Positions 53,343 through 60,639 of a DNA stretch of 64,000 bases are shown one piece after another; within the stretch, counting starts at the first letter, position 1; each line of letters opens with the position of its first letter. Source of the DNA: Nocardioides sp. zg-1230. Its GTDB lineage: Bacteria; Actinomycetota; Actinomycetes; Propionibacteriales; Nocardioidaceae. The stretch spans positions 434,001 through 498,000 of the forward strand of contig NZ_JABJQZ010000004.1 in NCBI RefSeq assembly GCF_013155335.1, written 5' to 3'. A program made the position numbers and the translations under genes. The notes beneath the pieces were generated by a model. That model did no database searches. It had not been told where the DNA came from and was given only the letters and a program-made list of their open reading frames with translations.

Positions 53343-54767
53343 ATGAGCGAAGCGCTGACAGAGGTGAAGGCAGGTGGGGTCGAGGACCTCAGCGCCTCGG
53401 ATCTTCTGCGTGCGATCCGCTCCTCGCGCGAGATCGAGCACGCCGAAGCCGCCCGCCAGCTCGTCCTCGCCGCGGCGTGGGCGGACCTGCACCCGCCGGA
53501 GTCGATCCATGACGCCGCGTCGTTCAGCGCGGCGGGGTGGGAGCACGAGGAGCCCATCGCCGGTGAAGGGGCCCCGTTGGTGGCGGAGTTCTGTGTCGCC
53601 GAGCTCGGCACCGTCCTCGGGATGTCGTCCACGGCGGCGAAGAAGCTCATCGGCCACGCGTTGGAGCTGCGCCATCGCCTGCCCCGGTTGTGGGGCCAGG
53701 TCCACGCGGGTCGGGTTGCGGCGTGGCAGGCGCGTGCGGTCGCGGAGACCACCATCCACTCTTCGCCGTCTCTGACCAAGGAGGCCGCGGAGTTCGTGGA
53801 TGCGCAGGTCGCTGCCGTGGCCGGTCGGGTGGGTCCGGCGCAGCTGGACCGGCTGGTCGCGGAGGCGATCAAGCGCTACGACCTCGCCACCGCGGACCCG
53901 GCAGCGGATCCGGAGGACGGCTACCTCTACGTCGACCCGCGTCACGTCACGGTCGACACCCAGGACGTGCACTTCGCCGGCACGATGCGCATCGAGGCCG
54001 ATGTCGACATCGCTGATGCCCTCGACCTCGACCGCGCGGTGGCGCGCGGAGCCGAGATGCAGAAGGCCCTCGGGTCCGCTCTGTCCCTTGATGCTCGACG
54101 GGCCAAGGCCCTCGGCGACCTCGCCCGCACCCAGACCGCCCTCGACCTCGCCGGAGCCGGCACCGACCCGCAGCGCCTGCCGGCGGCACGCGAGGTCGTC
54201 CTGCACGCCCACTTCGACGCCCACTTCGACGCCGGTTTCTCCGGCGACACCACCGTCTTCGGTCCCACCGGACGGCTCGAGGAAGGGCAGCGGCTGGTCC
54301 TGCTCGAGCAGGTGAAGTCATGGTGCGCCGACTCGCGCACCAAGGTCACGATCAAGCCGGTCATCGACCTCAACACCCAGCTGGCCACCGACGCCTACGA
54401 CATCCCGGGCCGCATCCGCGAACAGATCGTCCTGCGCGACCGCACCTGCGTCTTCCCGTGGTGCACCCGACCCGCCCGGCGCTGCGACATCGACCACGTC
54501 ATCCCCCACGACCCGGACGCCGCAGCTGAGGGCAGACCCCAGCCCGGCCCGACGAAGACCGACAACCTCGCCGCGCTGTGTCGGTTCCACCATCGGTTGA
54601 AGACGCACTCGTCCTGGCGCTACCAGATGGTCGCGCCCGGGGTCTTCGAGTGGACCAGCCCGCACGGGCACCGCTACCGCCGCGACCGCACGGGCACCGG
54701 CGCGATCGACCCGGATCCACCATGCACGCGCGACGCCGTACGCATCCTGCGGCCCCGCCGACCATGA
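53343..54767 (+). CDS. DUF222 / 13E12-type HNH endonuclease domain protein
   Basis: 474 residues. The DUF222 region spans about 1-330, and the C-terminal HNH domain has CVFPWCTRPARRCDIDHVIPHD and NLAALCRFHHRLKTH, with paired Cys and His residues for zinc and metal. These proteins are multicopy in actinobacteria (the 13E12 repeat family of mycobacteria) and often lie beside mobile elements, as here. Whether they are homing-type nucleases is unsettled. An intact frame, high third-position GC and a perfect TATAAT suggest an active gene. It starts 41 bases after the IS element. Confidence 0.88.
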   Translation: MSEALTEVKAGGVEDLSASDLLRAIRSSREIEHAEAARQLVLAAAWADLHPPESIHDAASFSAAGWEHEEPIAGEGAPLVAEFCVAELGTVLGMSSTAAKKLIGHALELRHRLPRLWGQVHAGRVAAWQARAVAETTIHSSPSLTKEAAEFVDAQVAAVAGRVGPAQLDRLVAEAIKRYDLATADPAADPEDGYLYVDPRHVTVDTQDVHFAGTMRIEADVDIADALDLDRAVARGAEMQKALGSALSLDARRAKALGDLARTQTALDLAGAGTDPQRLPAAREVVLHAHFDAHFDAGFSGDTTVFGPTGRLEEGQRLVLLEQVKSWCADSRTKVTIKPVIDLNTQLATDAYDIPGRIREQIVLRDRTCVFPWCTRPARRCDIDHVIPHDPDAAAEGRPQPGPTKTDNLAALCRFHHRLKTHSSWRYQMVAPGVFEWTSPHGHRYRRDRTGTGAIDPDPPCTRDAVRILRPRRP

Positions 54768-54848
54768 CCCCGCCCCACACCCCGCCACCCACCAGGTAGC
54801 GGGGCAACAGGCATGTCCCGGGCTGTGCCTGCGAGTCGCGTTTTCCGG

Positions 54849-55391
54849 TCAGGTGGTGGTGGGTGCGATTGCGTCGAGCGCGGAACGCACGTGCTGAACC
54901 AACAGGTCAGCGGCAAGCGCGCCTCCGGTGTCGATCCGAACCACCTTTCCGAGGCCCAGAGGCTGCCTTGCCGCCGCGGGCAGGTCGTCGAAGGATCGCT
55001 TCACCTCTGAGGCGTTCCGATGGCCGTCACGATGCCCGGGGTGTCGGACGCGCGAGGTGAACCTGGCGGCCGCGACGTGGGCCGGGCACTCACAGAAGAC
55101 CTCGACGACCGATGTCGCGAACTGACGCAACCGCTCTGGAGCTGAGTCCCGGTCCCACCAGTTCACGAGGACGGGGGTGACCGACGTCGCGGCCAGTGCG
55201 TAGAGCACCTCGTCACTCGCGCGGCTGAGGCGTGTCCGCTCCGTGGTGTCATTGCATCCGACGCTGTCGAACAGGGCCTCGAGGATCGCGTCCTTGTCGA
55301 TCAACGGCATGGCCAGTCGTTCGCTGAGGAGCCTGCCGACCGTGGTCTTCCCGCTGGCAGGGAGGCCCGACACCACCACGAGTGGAGACAT
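54849..55391 (-). CDS. P-loop kinase-like protein (AAA_33 type)
   Basis: 180 residues with Walker A GLPASGKTTVGRLL near residues 9-22 and a following LIDKDAILEALFD segment, the pattern of small nucleoside/antibiotic-phosphotransferase-like or zeta-toxin-like kinases. A lid-like Arg-rich region (ARFTSRVRHPGHRDGHR) lies near residue 120. The substrate is unknown. ATG 55391 is preferred because the P-loop then starts at the usual distance; a longer in-frame start adds Trp/His-rich sequence. It converges on the HNH gene. Confidence 0.72.
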   Translation of the reverse strand: MSPLVVVSGLPASGKTTVGRLLSERLAMPLIDKDAILEALFDSVGCNDTTERTRLSRASDEVLYALAATSVTPVLVNWWDRDSAPERLRQFATSVVEVFCECPAHVAAARFTSRVRHPGHRDGHRNASEVKRSFDDLPAAARQPLGLGKVVRIDTGGALAADLLVQHVRSALDAIAPTTT

Positions 55392-55497
55392 CACGGGCAC
55401 ATCGTGCCACTGGCGTCGCCCGTGGCCAGGACTCACGCTCGAACCCGCACGGCCGAGAGGGTTGCAAGAAAGACCCCGCTCCCCGGGCCGGACCCGG

Positions 55498-55875
55498 CTA
55501 CTTGCCGAAGTCCCGCAGCTGGACCGAGACCGTCAACATGTCGCGCCCCAGAACCGCGACACCCGTGCACCGGCTGCGGCGGTCGAGCAGGCCGTGGGCG
55601 CGACAGCCCGCCACCGCGGCGTCGAGCTCGGCCAGGGCTTCAGTGGGCGTGAGACCCTCCGGTACGACGACCTCGGCCTCGACAAAGCATCCGCCCGAAC
55701 CGCACCCCCGCGCGGGCTCGGCGTAGGAATAGCCCATCGGTAGTTCCGGCAGGTCCTCCTCTGACGGGAACTGCGGACCACCGAGGCTGGCCGCGACCAG
55801 GACCAGCGCCACCACGCCAGCCGCGGCGAACACGCCGAGCGTCACTGCGAGCGCCGTCCTCGGTCGAACCCCCAT
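55498..55875 (-). CDS. membrane-anchored protein, function unknown
   Basis: 125 residues with one N-terminal transmembrane helix (about 9-31, LAVTLGVFAAAGVVALVLVAA) and an extracytoplasmic domain with four Cys (ARGCGSGGCF, AGCRAHG, SRCTG), possibly two disulfides. I do not recognise a family. It diverges from hisA and is the last gene of the accessory stretch. Codon third positions are G/C-rich, supporting a real gene. Confidence 0.6.
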   Translation of the reverse strand: MGVRPRTALAVTLGVFAAAGVVALVLVAASLGGPQFPSEEDLPELPMGYSYAEPARGCGSGGCFVEAEVVVPEGLTPTEALAELDAAVAGCRAHGLLDRRSRCTGVAVLGRDMLTVSVQLRDFGK

Positions 55876-55951
55876 GGGGACGATCCTGTCAGTCCGGGTG
55901 AGCCGCGTCTCGCCGTGACGAGGCCCCGGCCGTAGGTGAGACGACCACTCC

Positions 55952-55957
55952 TAGGAT
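55952..55957 (+). promoter_or_regulatory. -10 element TAGGAT, leaderless promoter of hisA
   Basis: TAGGAT, 6 bases, ATG at 55964. It gives hisA-NUDIX-hisF their own promoter, independent of hisD. Confidence 0.55.
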
Positions 55958-55963
55958 CGACCC

Positions 55964-56707
55964 ATGCCCAGCACCCCCGAGCAGCCCTACCTCGAGCTCC
56001 TGCCCGCCGTGGACATCAAGGGCGGCCAGGCCGTCCAGCTGGTGCAGGGGGTGGACGGGTCGGAGAAGCGCTTCGGCGACCCGATCGAGGCGGCGCTGCG
56101 CTGGCAGGAGGCCGGCGCGGAGTGGATCCACCTCGTCGACCTCGACGCGGCCTTCGGGCACGGGCACAACCGCGAGCTCCAGGCCCGGATCGTCGGCACG
56201 CTCGACATCCAGGTCGAGATGAGCGGCGGCATCCGCGACGACGAGTCGCTCGAGGCGGCCATGGCGACCGGGTGCCGGCGCGTCAACATCGGCACCGCAG
56301 CACTCGAGCAGCCCGAGTGGTGCGCCCGGGCGATCGCGACGTACGGCGACCGGGTGGCTGTCGGGCTCGACGTGCGGGGGACGACGCTCGCCGCGCGCGG
56401 GTGGACCCGCGACGGGGGCGACCTCTACGAGACCCTCGCGCGCCTCGACTCCGAGGGCTGCGCCCGCTACGTCGTCACGGACGTCAACAAGGACGGCATG
56501 CTGCAGGGCCCCAACCTCCAGCTGCTGCGCGACGTCTGCGCGGCCACCGACAAGCCGGTCGTGGCCAGCGGCGGTGTCACCACGCTCGACGACATCCGGG
56601 CCCTGATGACCCTGGTCGACGAGGGCGTGGAGGGCGCCATCGCCGGCACCGCGCTCTACGAGGGACGCTTCACCCTCGAGGACGCCCTGCAGCTCACGAG
56701 GCCATGA
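55964..56707 (+). CDS. hisA: ProFAR isomerase HisA, probably PriA-type bifunctional
   Basis: 247-residue (beta-alpha)8 barrel. Catalytic aspartates are D17 ([12 protein letters not shown]) and D173 ([15 protein letters not shown]), with phosphate-binding SGGIRDD and [11 protein letters not shown]. In actinobacteria that lack trpF this enzyme (PriA) also isomerises phosphoribosyl anthranilate for tryptophan synthesis; whether trpF exists here cannot be seen. Separated from hisH by about 7.5 kb. The NUDIX gene overlaps its stop by ATGA. Confidence 0.94.
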   Translation: MPSTPEQPYLELLPAVDIKGGQAVQLVQGVDGSEKRFGDPIEAALRWQEAGAEWIHLVDLDAAFGHGHNRELQARIVGTLDIQVEMSGGIRDDESLEAAMATGCRRVNIGTAALEQPEWCARAIATYGDRVAVGLDVRGTTLAARGWTRDGGDLYETLARLDSEGCARYVVTDVNKDGMLQGPNLQLLRDVCAATDKPVVASGGVTTLDDIRALMTLVDEGVEGAIAGTALYEGRFTLEDALQLTRP

Positions 56708-57165
56708 CCATGGAGTTCACCGACTACCACACCCGGCTCGCGGCGTACGCCCTGCTGGTCGACGAGGTCGACGGGCAGGAACGCGTGCTGCTGGCGTGGT
56801 GGAACGGCGAGGGCCACAGCGACCCGCAGTGGTCACTTCCGGGCGGTGGTGTCGACTTCGAGGAGTCCGTCGTCGACGCCATGGTGCGCGAGGTATTCGA
56901 GGAGACCGGCTTCCACGTCGAGCCGGGCGGCCTGCTGGCCGAGCACTTCTTCACCGGGCGGGGCCGGACCAACGACTACTGGTTCCGCTCCCAGCGGTTC
57001 GTCTTCGACGCGACGATCACCGGCGGCGAGCTCGGTACCACCGAGGTCGACGGGTCGACCGACCACGCGGCGTGGGTCCCGCTGGCCGAGCTCGAGGGCC
57101 AGCCGCGAGCAGACATCGTGGACGTCGCGCTGGCGGCCTGGCGCGAGAAGGAGGCACGCGGATGA
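56704..57165 (+). CDS. NUDIX hydrolase between hisA and hisF
   Basis: 153 residues. The Nudix box is complete: [24 protein letters not shown], with the REVFEE glutamates for Mg2+. The N-terminal [11 protein letters not shown] and [17 protein letters not shown] are common in nucleoside diphosphate-X hydrolases. The substrate is unknown. ATGA overlaps with hisA and with hisF put it firmly inside the his transcript, the place where corynebacteria carry other genes such as impA. A role in histidine synthesis, or in clearing nucleotide by-products, is inference only. Confidence 0.85.
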   Translation: MTMEFTDYHTRLAAYALLVDEVDGQERVLLAWWNGEGHSDPQWSLPGGGVDFEESVVDAMVREVFEETGFHVEPGGLLAEHFFTGRGRTNDYWFRSQRFVFDATITGGELGTTEVDGSTDHAAWVPLAELEGQPRADIVDVALAAWREKEARG

Positions 57166-57923
57166 GCCTCGCGATCCGCGTCATCCCGTGCCTCGACGTC
57201 GACGGCGGTCGCGTGGTTAAGGGCGTGAACTTCACCGAGCTCCGCGACGCCGGCGACCCGGTGGAGCTGGCCCGCCTCTACGACGCCGAGGGCGCCGACG
57301 AGCTGACCTTCCTCGACATCTCCGCCTCCCACGAGGGCCGCGCCACCACGATGGAGGTGGTCAGCCGCTGTGCCGAGGAGGTCTTCATCCCGCTCACCGT
57401 GGGCGGAGGCGTCGGCAGCGTCGCCGACGTCGACCGCCTGCTGCGGGCGGGGGCCGACAAGGTGGCGGTCAACACCGCCGCCATCCACCGGCCCGAGCTG
57501 GTCGCCGAGATCGCCGATCGGTTCGGCAGCCAGGTGCTCGTGCTCAGCGTCGACGCCCGCCGGGCTGGAGGCACCGACAGCGGCTTCGAGGTCACCACCC
57601 ACGGTGGCCGCAAGAGCGCCGGGCTGGACGCGATCGAGTGGGCCGCGCGCGCCGCCGAGCTCGGCGCGGGCGAGATCCTGCTCAACGCGATGGACGCCGA
57701 CGGCACGACGGACGGCTTCGACCTCGAGCTGATCCGCACCGTACGTCGCGAGGTGTCCGTCCCGGTCATCGCGAGCGGGGGAGCGGGTGCGGTCGAGCAC
57801 TTCCCACCCGCCGTCGAGGCAGGGGCCGACGCCGTGCTGGCAGCCACCGTGTTCCACTTCGGGACCCTCACCATCGGCGACGTCAAGGCCGGTCTGTCCG
57901 CGGCCGGTCATCCCGTTCGCTGA
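57162..57923 (+). CDS. hisF: imidazole glycerol phosphate synthase cyclase subunit HisF
   Basis: 253-residue (beta-alpha)8 barrel that uses HisH-derived ammonia to form imidazole glycerol phosphate and AICAR. D12 ([15 protein letters not shown]) and D178 ([13 protein letters not shown]) are the catalytic pair. Phosphate loops are [11 protein letters not shown] and [11 protein letters not shown]. The start overlaps the NUDIX stop by ATGA. It is followed by an importer with its own promoter. hisI, which often follows hisF, is absent here. Confidence 0.95.
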   Translation: MSLAIRVIPCLDVDGGRVVKGVNFTELRDAGDPVELARLYDAEGADELTFLDISASHEGRATTMEVVSRCAEEVFIPLTVGGGVGSVADVDRLLRAGADKVAVNTAAIHRPELVAEIADRFGSQVLVLSVDARRAGGTDSGFEVTTHGGRKSAGLDAIEWAARAAELGAGEILLNAMDADGTTDGFDLELIRTVRREVSVPVIASGGAGAVEHFPPAVEAGADAVLAATVFHFGTLTIGDVKAGLSAAGHPVR

Positions 57924-57938
57924 CGCCGCGCGGAGTCG

Positions 57939-57944
57939 TAGGAT
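57939..57944 (+). promoter_or_regulatory. -10 element TAGGAT, leaderless promoter of the importer genes
   Basis: TAGGAT, 6 bases, ATG at 57951. Confidence 0.55.
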
Positions 57945-57950
57945 TCGGCC

Positions 57951-58868
57951 ATGCTGAAGACCTCCCGGCGCGCCGCCAGGCGCCACCTCGCCGTCGTCAC
58001 CCTCACGGCCGCCGCGATCGCGCTCTCTGCGTGCGCCCCGACCGACGAGGCCGACAGCGGCACCGACGCCGGCACGGACTCCGCCGAGAGCTCGGAGTCC
58101 GAGGCGCCCGCCGCCGACGCGTGCACGCCGGACACCCTGGAGACCGTGGCCGACGGCACGCTGACGATCGCGACCGACGACCCGGCCTACGAGCCGTGGT
58201 TCGTCGACAACGACCCGACCAACGGCGAGGGCTACGAGTCCGCGGTGGCCTACGCGATCGCCGAGCAGCTCGGCTACACCGCCGAGCAGGTCGCCTGGGT
58301 CAAGGTGCCGTTCAACAAGGTGGTGCAGCCCGGCCCGAAGGAGTTCGACTTCGACGTCAACCAGGTCTCCATCACCGAGGCCCGCCGCAAGGCCGTCGAC
58401 TTCTCCTCCGGCTACTACGACGTGGTGCAGACCGTCATCACCAACAAGGGCAGCGCGATCGACGGTGCCACCAGCCTCGCCGACCTCGCCGACGCCAAGC
58501 TCGGCGCACAGGTCGGCACGACCAGCTACACCGCCATCACCGACCAGATCCAGCCCACGGCCGAGCCGGCCGTCTTCGACACCAACGACCAGGCGGTGCA
58601 GTCGCTCAAGAACGGCCAGATCGACGGCATCGTCGTCGACCTGCCGACCGCCTACTTCATGACCGCCGTCCAGCTCGAGGACGGCGTCATCGTCGGCCAG
58701 CTCCCGCTCCCCGACGGGGAGCCCGAGCAGTTCGGTGCCGTGCTGGCGAAGGACAGCCCGCTGACCGACTGCGTGTCCTCGGCCGTCGACACGCTGCGCG
58801 AGGACGGCGTGCTCGACCAGATCGGCCAGGAGTGGCTGGCCCAGCAGGGCGCCCCCGAGCTGTCCTGA
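57951..58868 (+). CDS. amino-acid ABC transporter substrate-binding lipoprotein
   Basis: 305 residues. A Tat- or Sec-like basic start (SRRAARRHL), a hydrophobic stretch and the lipobox LSAC with C28 mark a lipoprotein. A Thr/Ser/Glu-rich linker leads to a family 3 solute-binding domain (TLTIATDDPAYEPWFV, YESAVAYAIAEQLGY, KEFDFDVNQVSITEARRKAVDFS, GQIDGIVVDLPTAYFM). The ligand is a polar amino acid or similar; proximity to hisF does not prove histidine. It is first in a three-gene importer operon. Confidence 0.9.
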   Translation: MLKTSRRAARRHLAVVTLTAAAIALSACAPTDEADSGTDAGTDSAESSESEAPAADACTPDTLETVADGTLTIATDDPAYEPWFVDNDPTNGEGYESAVAYAIAEQLGYTAEQVAWVKVPFNKVVQPGPKEFDFDVNQVSITEARRKAVDFSSGYYDVVQTVITNKGSAIDGATSLADLADAKLGAQVGTTSYTAITDQIQPTAEPAVFDTNDQAVQSLKNGQIDGIVVDLPTAYFMTAVQLEDGVIVGQLPLPDGEPEQFGAVLAKDSPLTDCVSSAVDTLREDGVLDQIGQEWLAQQGAPELS

Positions 58869-58879
58869 AGGCCGACCTC

Positions 58880-59743
58880 ATGACTGACCAGGTGGACACC
58901 GCCTGGGAGCCCTCCGAGGTCCAGCGAGAGCGCGACGAGTGGCGGCGCCGGCGCACGGTCCGCAGCGCTGTCATCGCGTCGGGCAGCACGCTGCTGCTGC
59001 TCGGCGTCGTCGGGGGCCTGGTGGTCAGCTCGCCGGGCTGGGAGCGCGTCCAGGAGACCTACTTCGACTGGGACAAGGCGGTCTCGTCGTTCCCGGCGGT
59101 GCTCGAGGGCCTCTGGCTCAACATCCGGGTGATGGTGCTCTGCGCGGTCCTCATCGTCGCGCTGAGCCTGACGATCGCGGTGATGCGCACCATCCGCGGG
59201 CCGGTCGCGTTCCCGCTGCGCCTGGTCGGGACGGCGTACGTCGACGTCTTCCGCGGCCTGCCGCTGCTGCTGGTGATCTTCCTGCTCGGCTTCGGCGGCC
59301 CCGCGCTCAGCCTGCAGGGCCTGCCGACGTCCGCGCTCTTCTGGGGCTGCTCGGCGCTCGTGCTGTCCTACTCGGCCTACGTCGCCGAGGTGTTCCGCGC
59401 CGGCATCGAGTCGGTGCACCCGAGCCAGCGCCTCGCCGGGCGGTCGCTCGGCCTGAGCTACGGGCAGACGCTTCGCCACGTCGTGCTGCCGCAGGCCTGG
59501 CGCCGGGTCATCCCCCCGCTGATGAACGACCTGGTCTCGCTCCAGAAGGACTCCGGCCTGATCGCCGTGCTGGGCGTCGTGGACGCGATCCGGGCGGCCC
59601 AGATCGAGACGGCGATCGACTTCAACTACACGCCGTACGTCGTGGCGGGTGTGCTGTTCTGCTGCCTCACCATCCCGATGGCGCGCCTCACCGACCGCTA
59701 TGCGCGCAAGAAGGGCTACCACGGCGCCGGAGGTCATCTGTGA
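58880..59743 (+). CDS. amino-acid ABC transporter permease (HisM/GlnP type)
   Basis: 287 residues with an N-terminal cytoplasmic segment, one extra helix (about 36-55) and a five-helix permease core. GTAYVDVFRGLPLLLVIFL is the family signature, and AGRSLGLSYGQTLRHVVLPQAWRRVIPPL is the EAA loop that contacts the ATPase. The C-terminus is basic. The ATG at 58880 is 11 bases after the lipoprotein gene. Its stop overlaps the ATPase start by GTGA. A single permease gene implies a homodimer. Confidence 0.92.
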   Translation: MTDQVDTAWEPSEVQRERDEWRRRRTVRSAVIASGSTLLLLGVVGGLVVSSPGWERVQETYFDWDKAVSSFPAVLEGLWLNIRVMVLCAVLIVALSLTIAVMRTIRGPVAFPLRLVGTAYVDVFRGLPLLLVIFLLGFGGPALSLQGLPTSALFWGCSALVLSYSAYVAEVFRAGIESVHPSQRLAGRSLGLSYGQTLRHVVLPQAWRRVIPPLMNDLVSLQKDSGLIAVLGVVDAIRAAQIETAIDFNYTPYVVAGVLFCCLTIPMARLTDRYARKKGYHGAGGHL

Positions 59744-60489
59744 ACACTCCCTACGCCACCGAGCTGCTGCGTCTCGACGGGGTGCGCAAGTCCTTCGGCG
59801 ACAACGTGGTGCTCCGCGACGTCGACCTGACGATCGAGCCCGGCCAGTGCGTCGTGCTGATCGGCGCCTCCGGCTCGGGCAAGTCGACGCTGCTGCGGTG
59901 CGTCAACCTCCTCGAGGTCGTCGACGACGGCGTGATCACCTTCGAGGGCCGCGACATCACCGACCCCCGGGTGGACGGCGACGAGGTGCGCTCGCACATG
60001 GGGATGGTCTTCCAGGCCTACAACCTGTTCCCACACCTCGACGTCATCGGCAACGTCACCCTCGCGCTGCGCCTGGTGCACGGGGTGGGAGCCGAGGAGG
60101 CGCGCTCGCGCGGGATGGCGATGCTGGAGCGCGTCGGGCTCGTCGCCAAGGCGCAGGCCCGCCCCGACGACCTCTCCGGCGGCCAGCAGCAGCGCGTCGC
60201 CATCGCCCGGGCGCTGGTCACCAACCCGCGGCTCATGCTGCTCGACGAGGTGACGAGCGCGCTCGACCCCGAGCTCGTCGGCGAGGTGCTCGACCTGCTG
60301 ACCGACCTCAAGGGCGAGGGCGTCACGATGCTGCTCAACACCCACGAGATGGGCTTCGCCCGCGACGTGGCCGACGAGGTCTGCTTCCTGCACGACGGAC
60401 GCATCCACGAGCGGGGCCGGCCCGGGCAGGTGCTGGACGACCCGCAGGAGGAGCGCACCCGCGCGTTCCTCTCCCGCATCCGCGCGTGA
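59740..60489 (+). CDS. amino-acid ABC transporter ATPase (GlnQ/HisP type)
   Basis: 249 residues. Walker A GASGSGKSTLLRCVNLLE, signature LSGGQQQRVAIARAL, Walker B LMLLDEVTSALDPEL and the switch His in LNTHEMGFARDVADEV are all intact. The RCVNLLE run after Walker A is typical of polar amino-acid ATPases. The GTG start overlaps the permease stop. It completes the importer operon; a 150-base gap follows. Confidence 0.95.
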   Translation: MNTPYATELLRLDGVRKSFGDNVVLRDVDLTIEPGQCVVLIGASGSGKSTLLRCVNLLEVVDDGVITFEGRDITDPRVDGDEVRSHMGMVFQAYNLFPHLDVIGNVTLALRLVHGVGAEEARSRGMAMLERVGLVAKAQARPDDLSGGQQQRVAIARALVTNPRLMLLDEVTSALDPELVGEVLDLLTDLKGEGVTMLLNTHEMGFARDVADEVCFLHDGRIHERGRPGQVLDDPQEERTRAFLSRIRA

Positions 60490-60546
60490 CCGGGCCGACC
60501 AGCTGAGGTGTGGTGTCCTGATTCGCCCGCTGTCGGTGCCGAGGAA

Positions 60547-60580
60547 TAGCCTGACGGACGGCTTGGTTGCGATCGGCAAC
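60547..60580 (+). promoter_or_regulatory. -10 candidate and palindrome before the ABC exporter genes
   Basis: TAGCCT (60547-60552) lies about 90 bases before the exporter start. Just downstream, GTTGC (60566-60570), GATCG, GCAAC (60576-60580) form a perfect inverted repeat, placed where a repressor could block transcription. No regulator gene is nearby. Confidence 0.4.
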
Positions 60581-60639
60581 TGACCGGCGGAGACACCGGG
60601 ACATCGAGAACCGGGACGACGGGGAGGCGGGCGACACCT

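Noticed and set aside
58880..60489. Specific assignment of the importer to histidine
   Set aside because: Adjacency to hisF is suggestive, but the binding-site residues do not identify the ligand.
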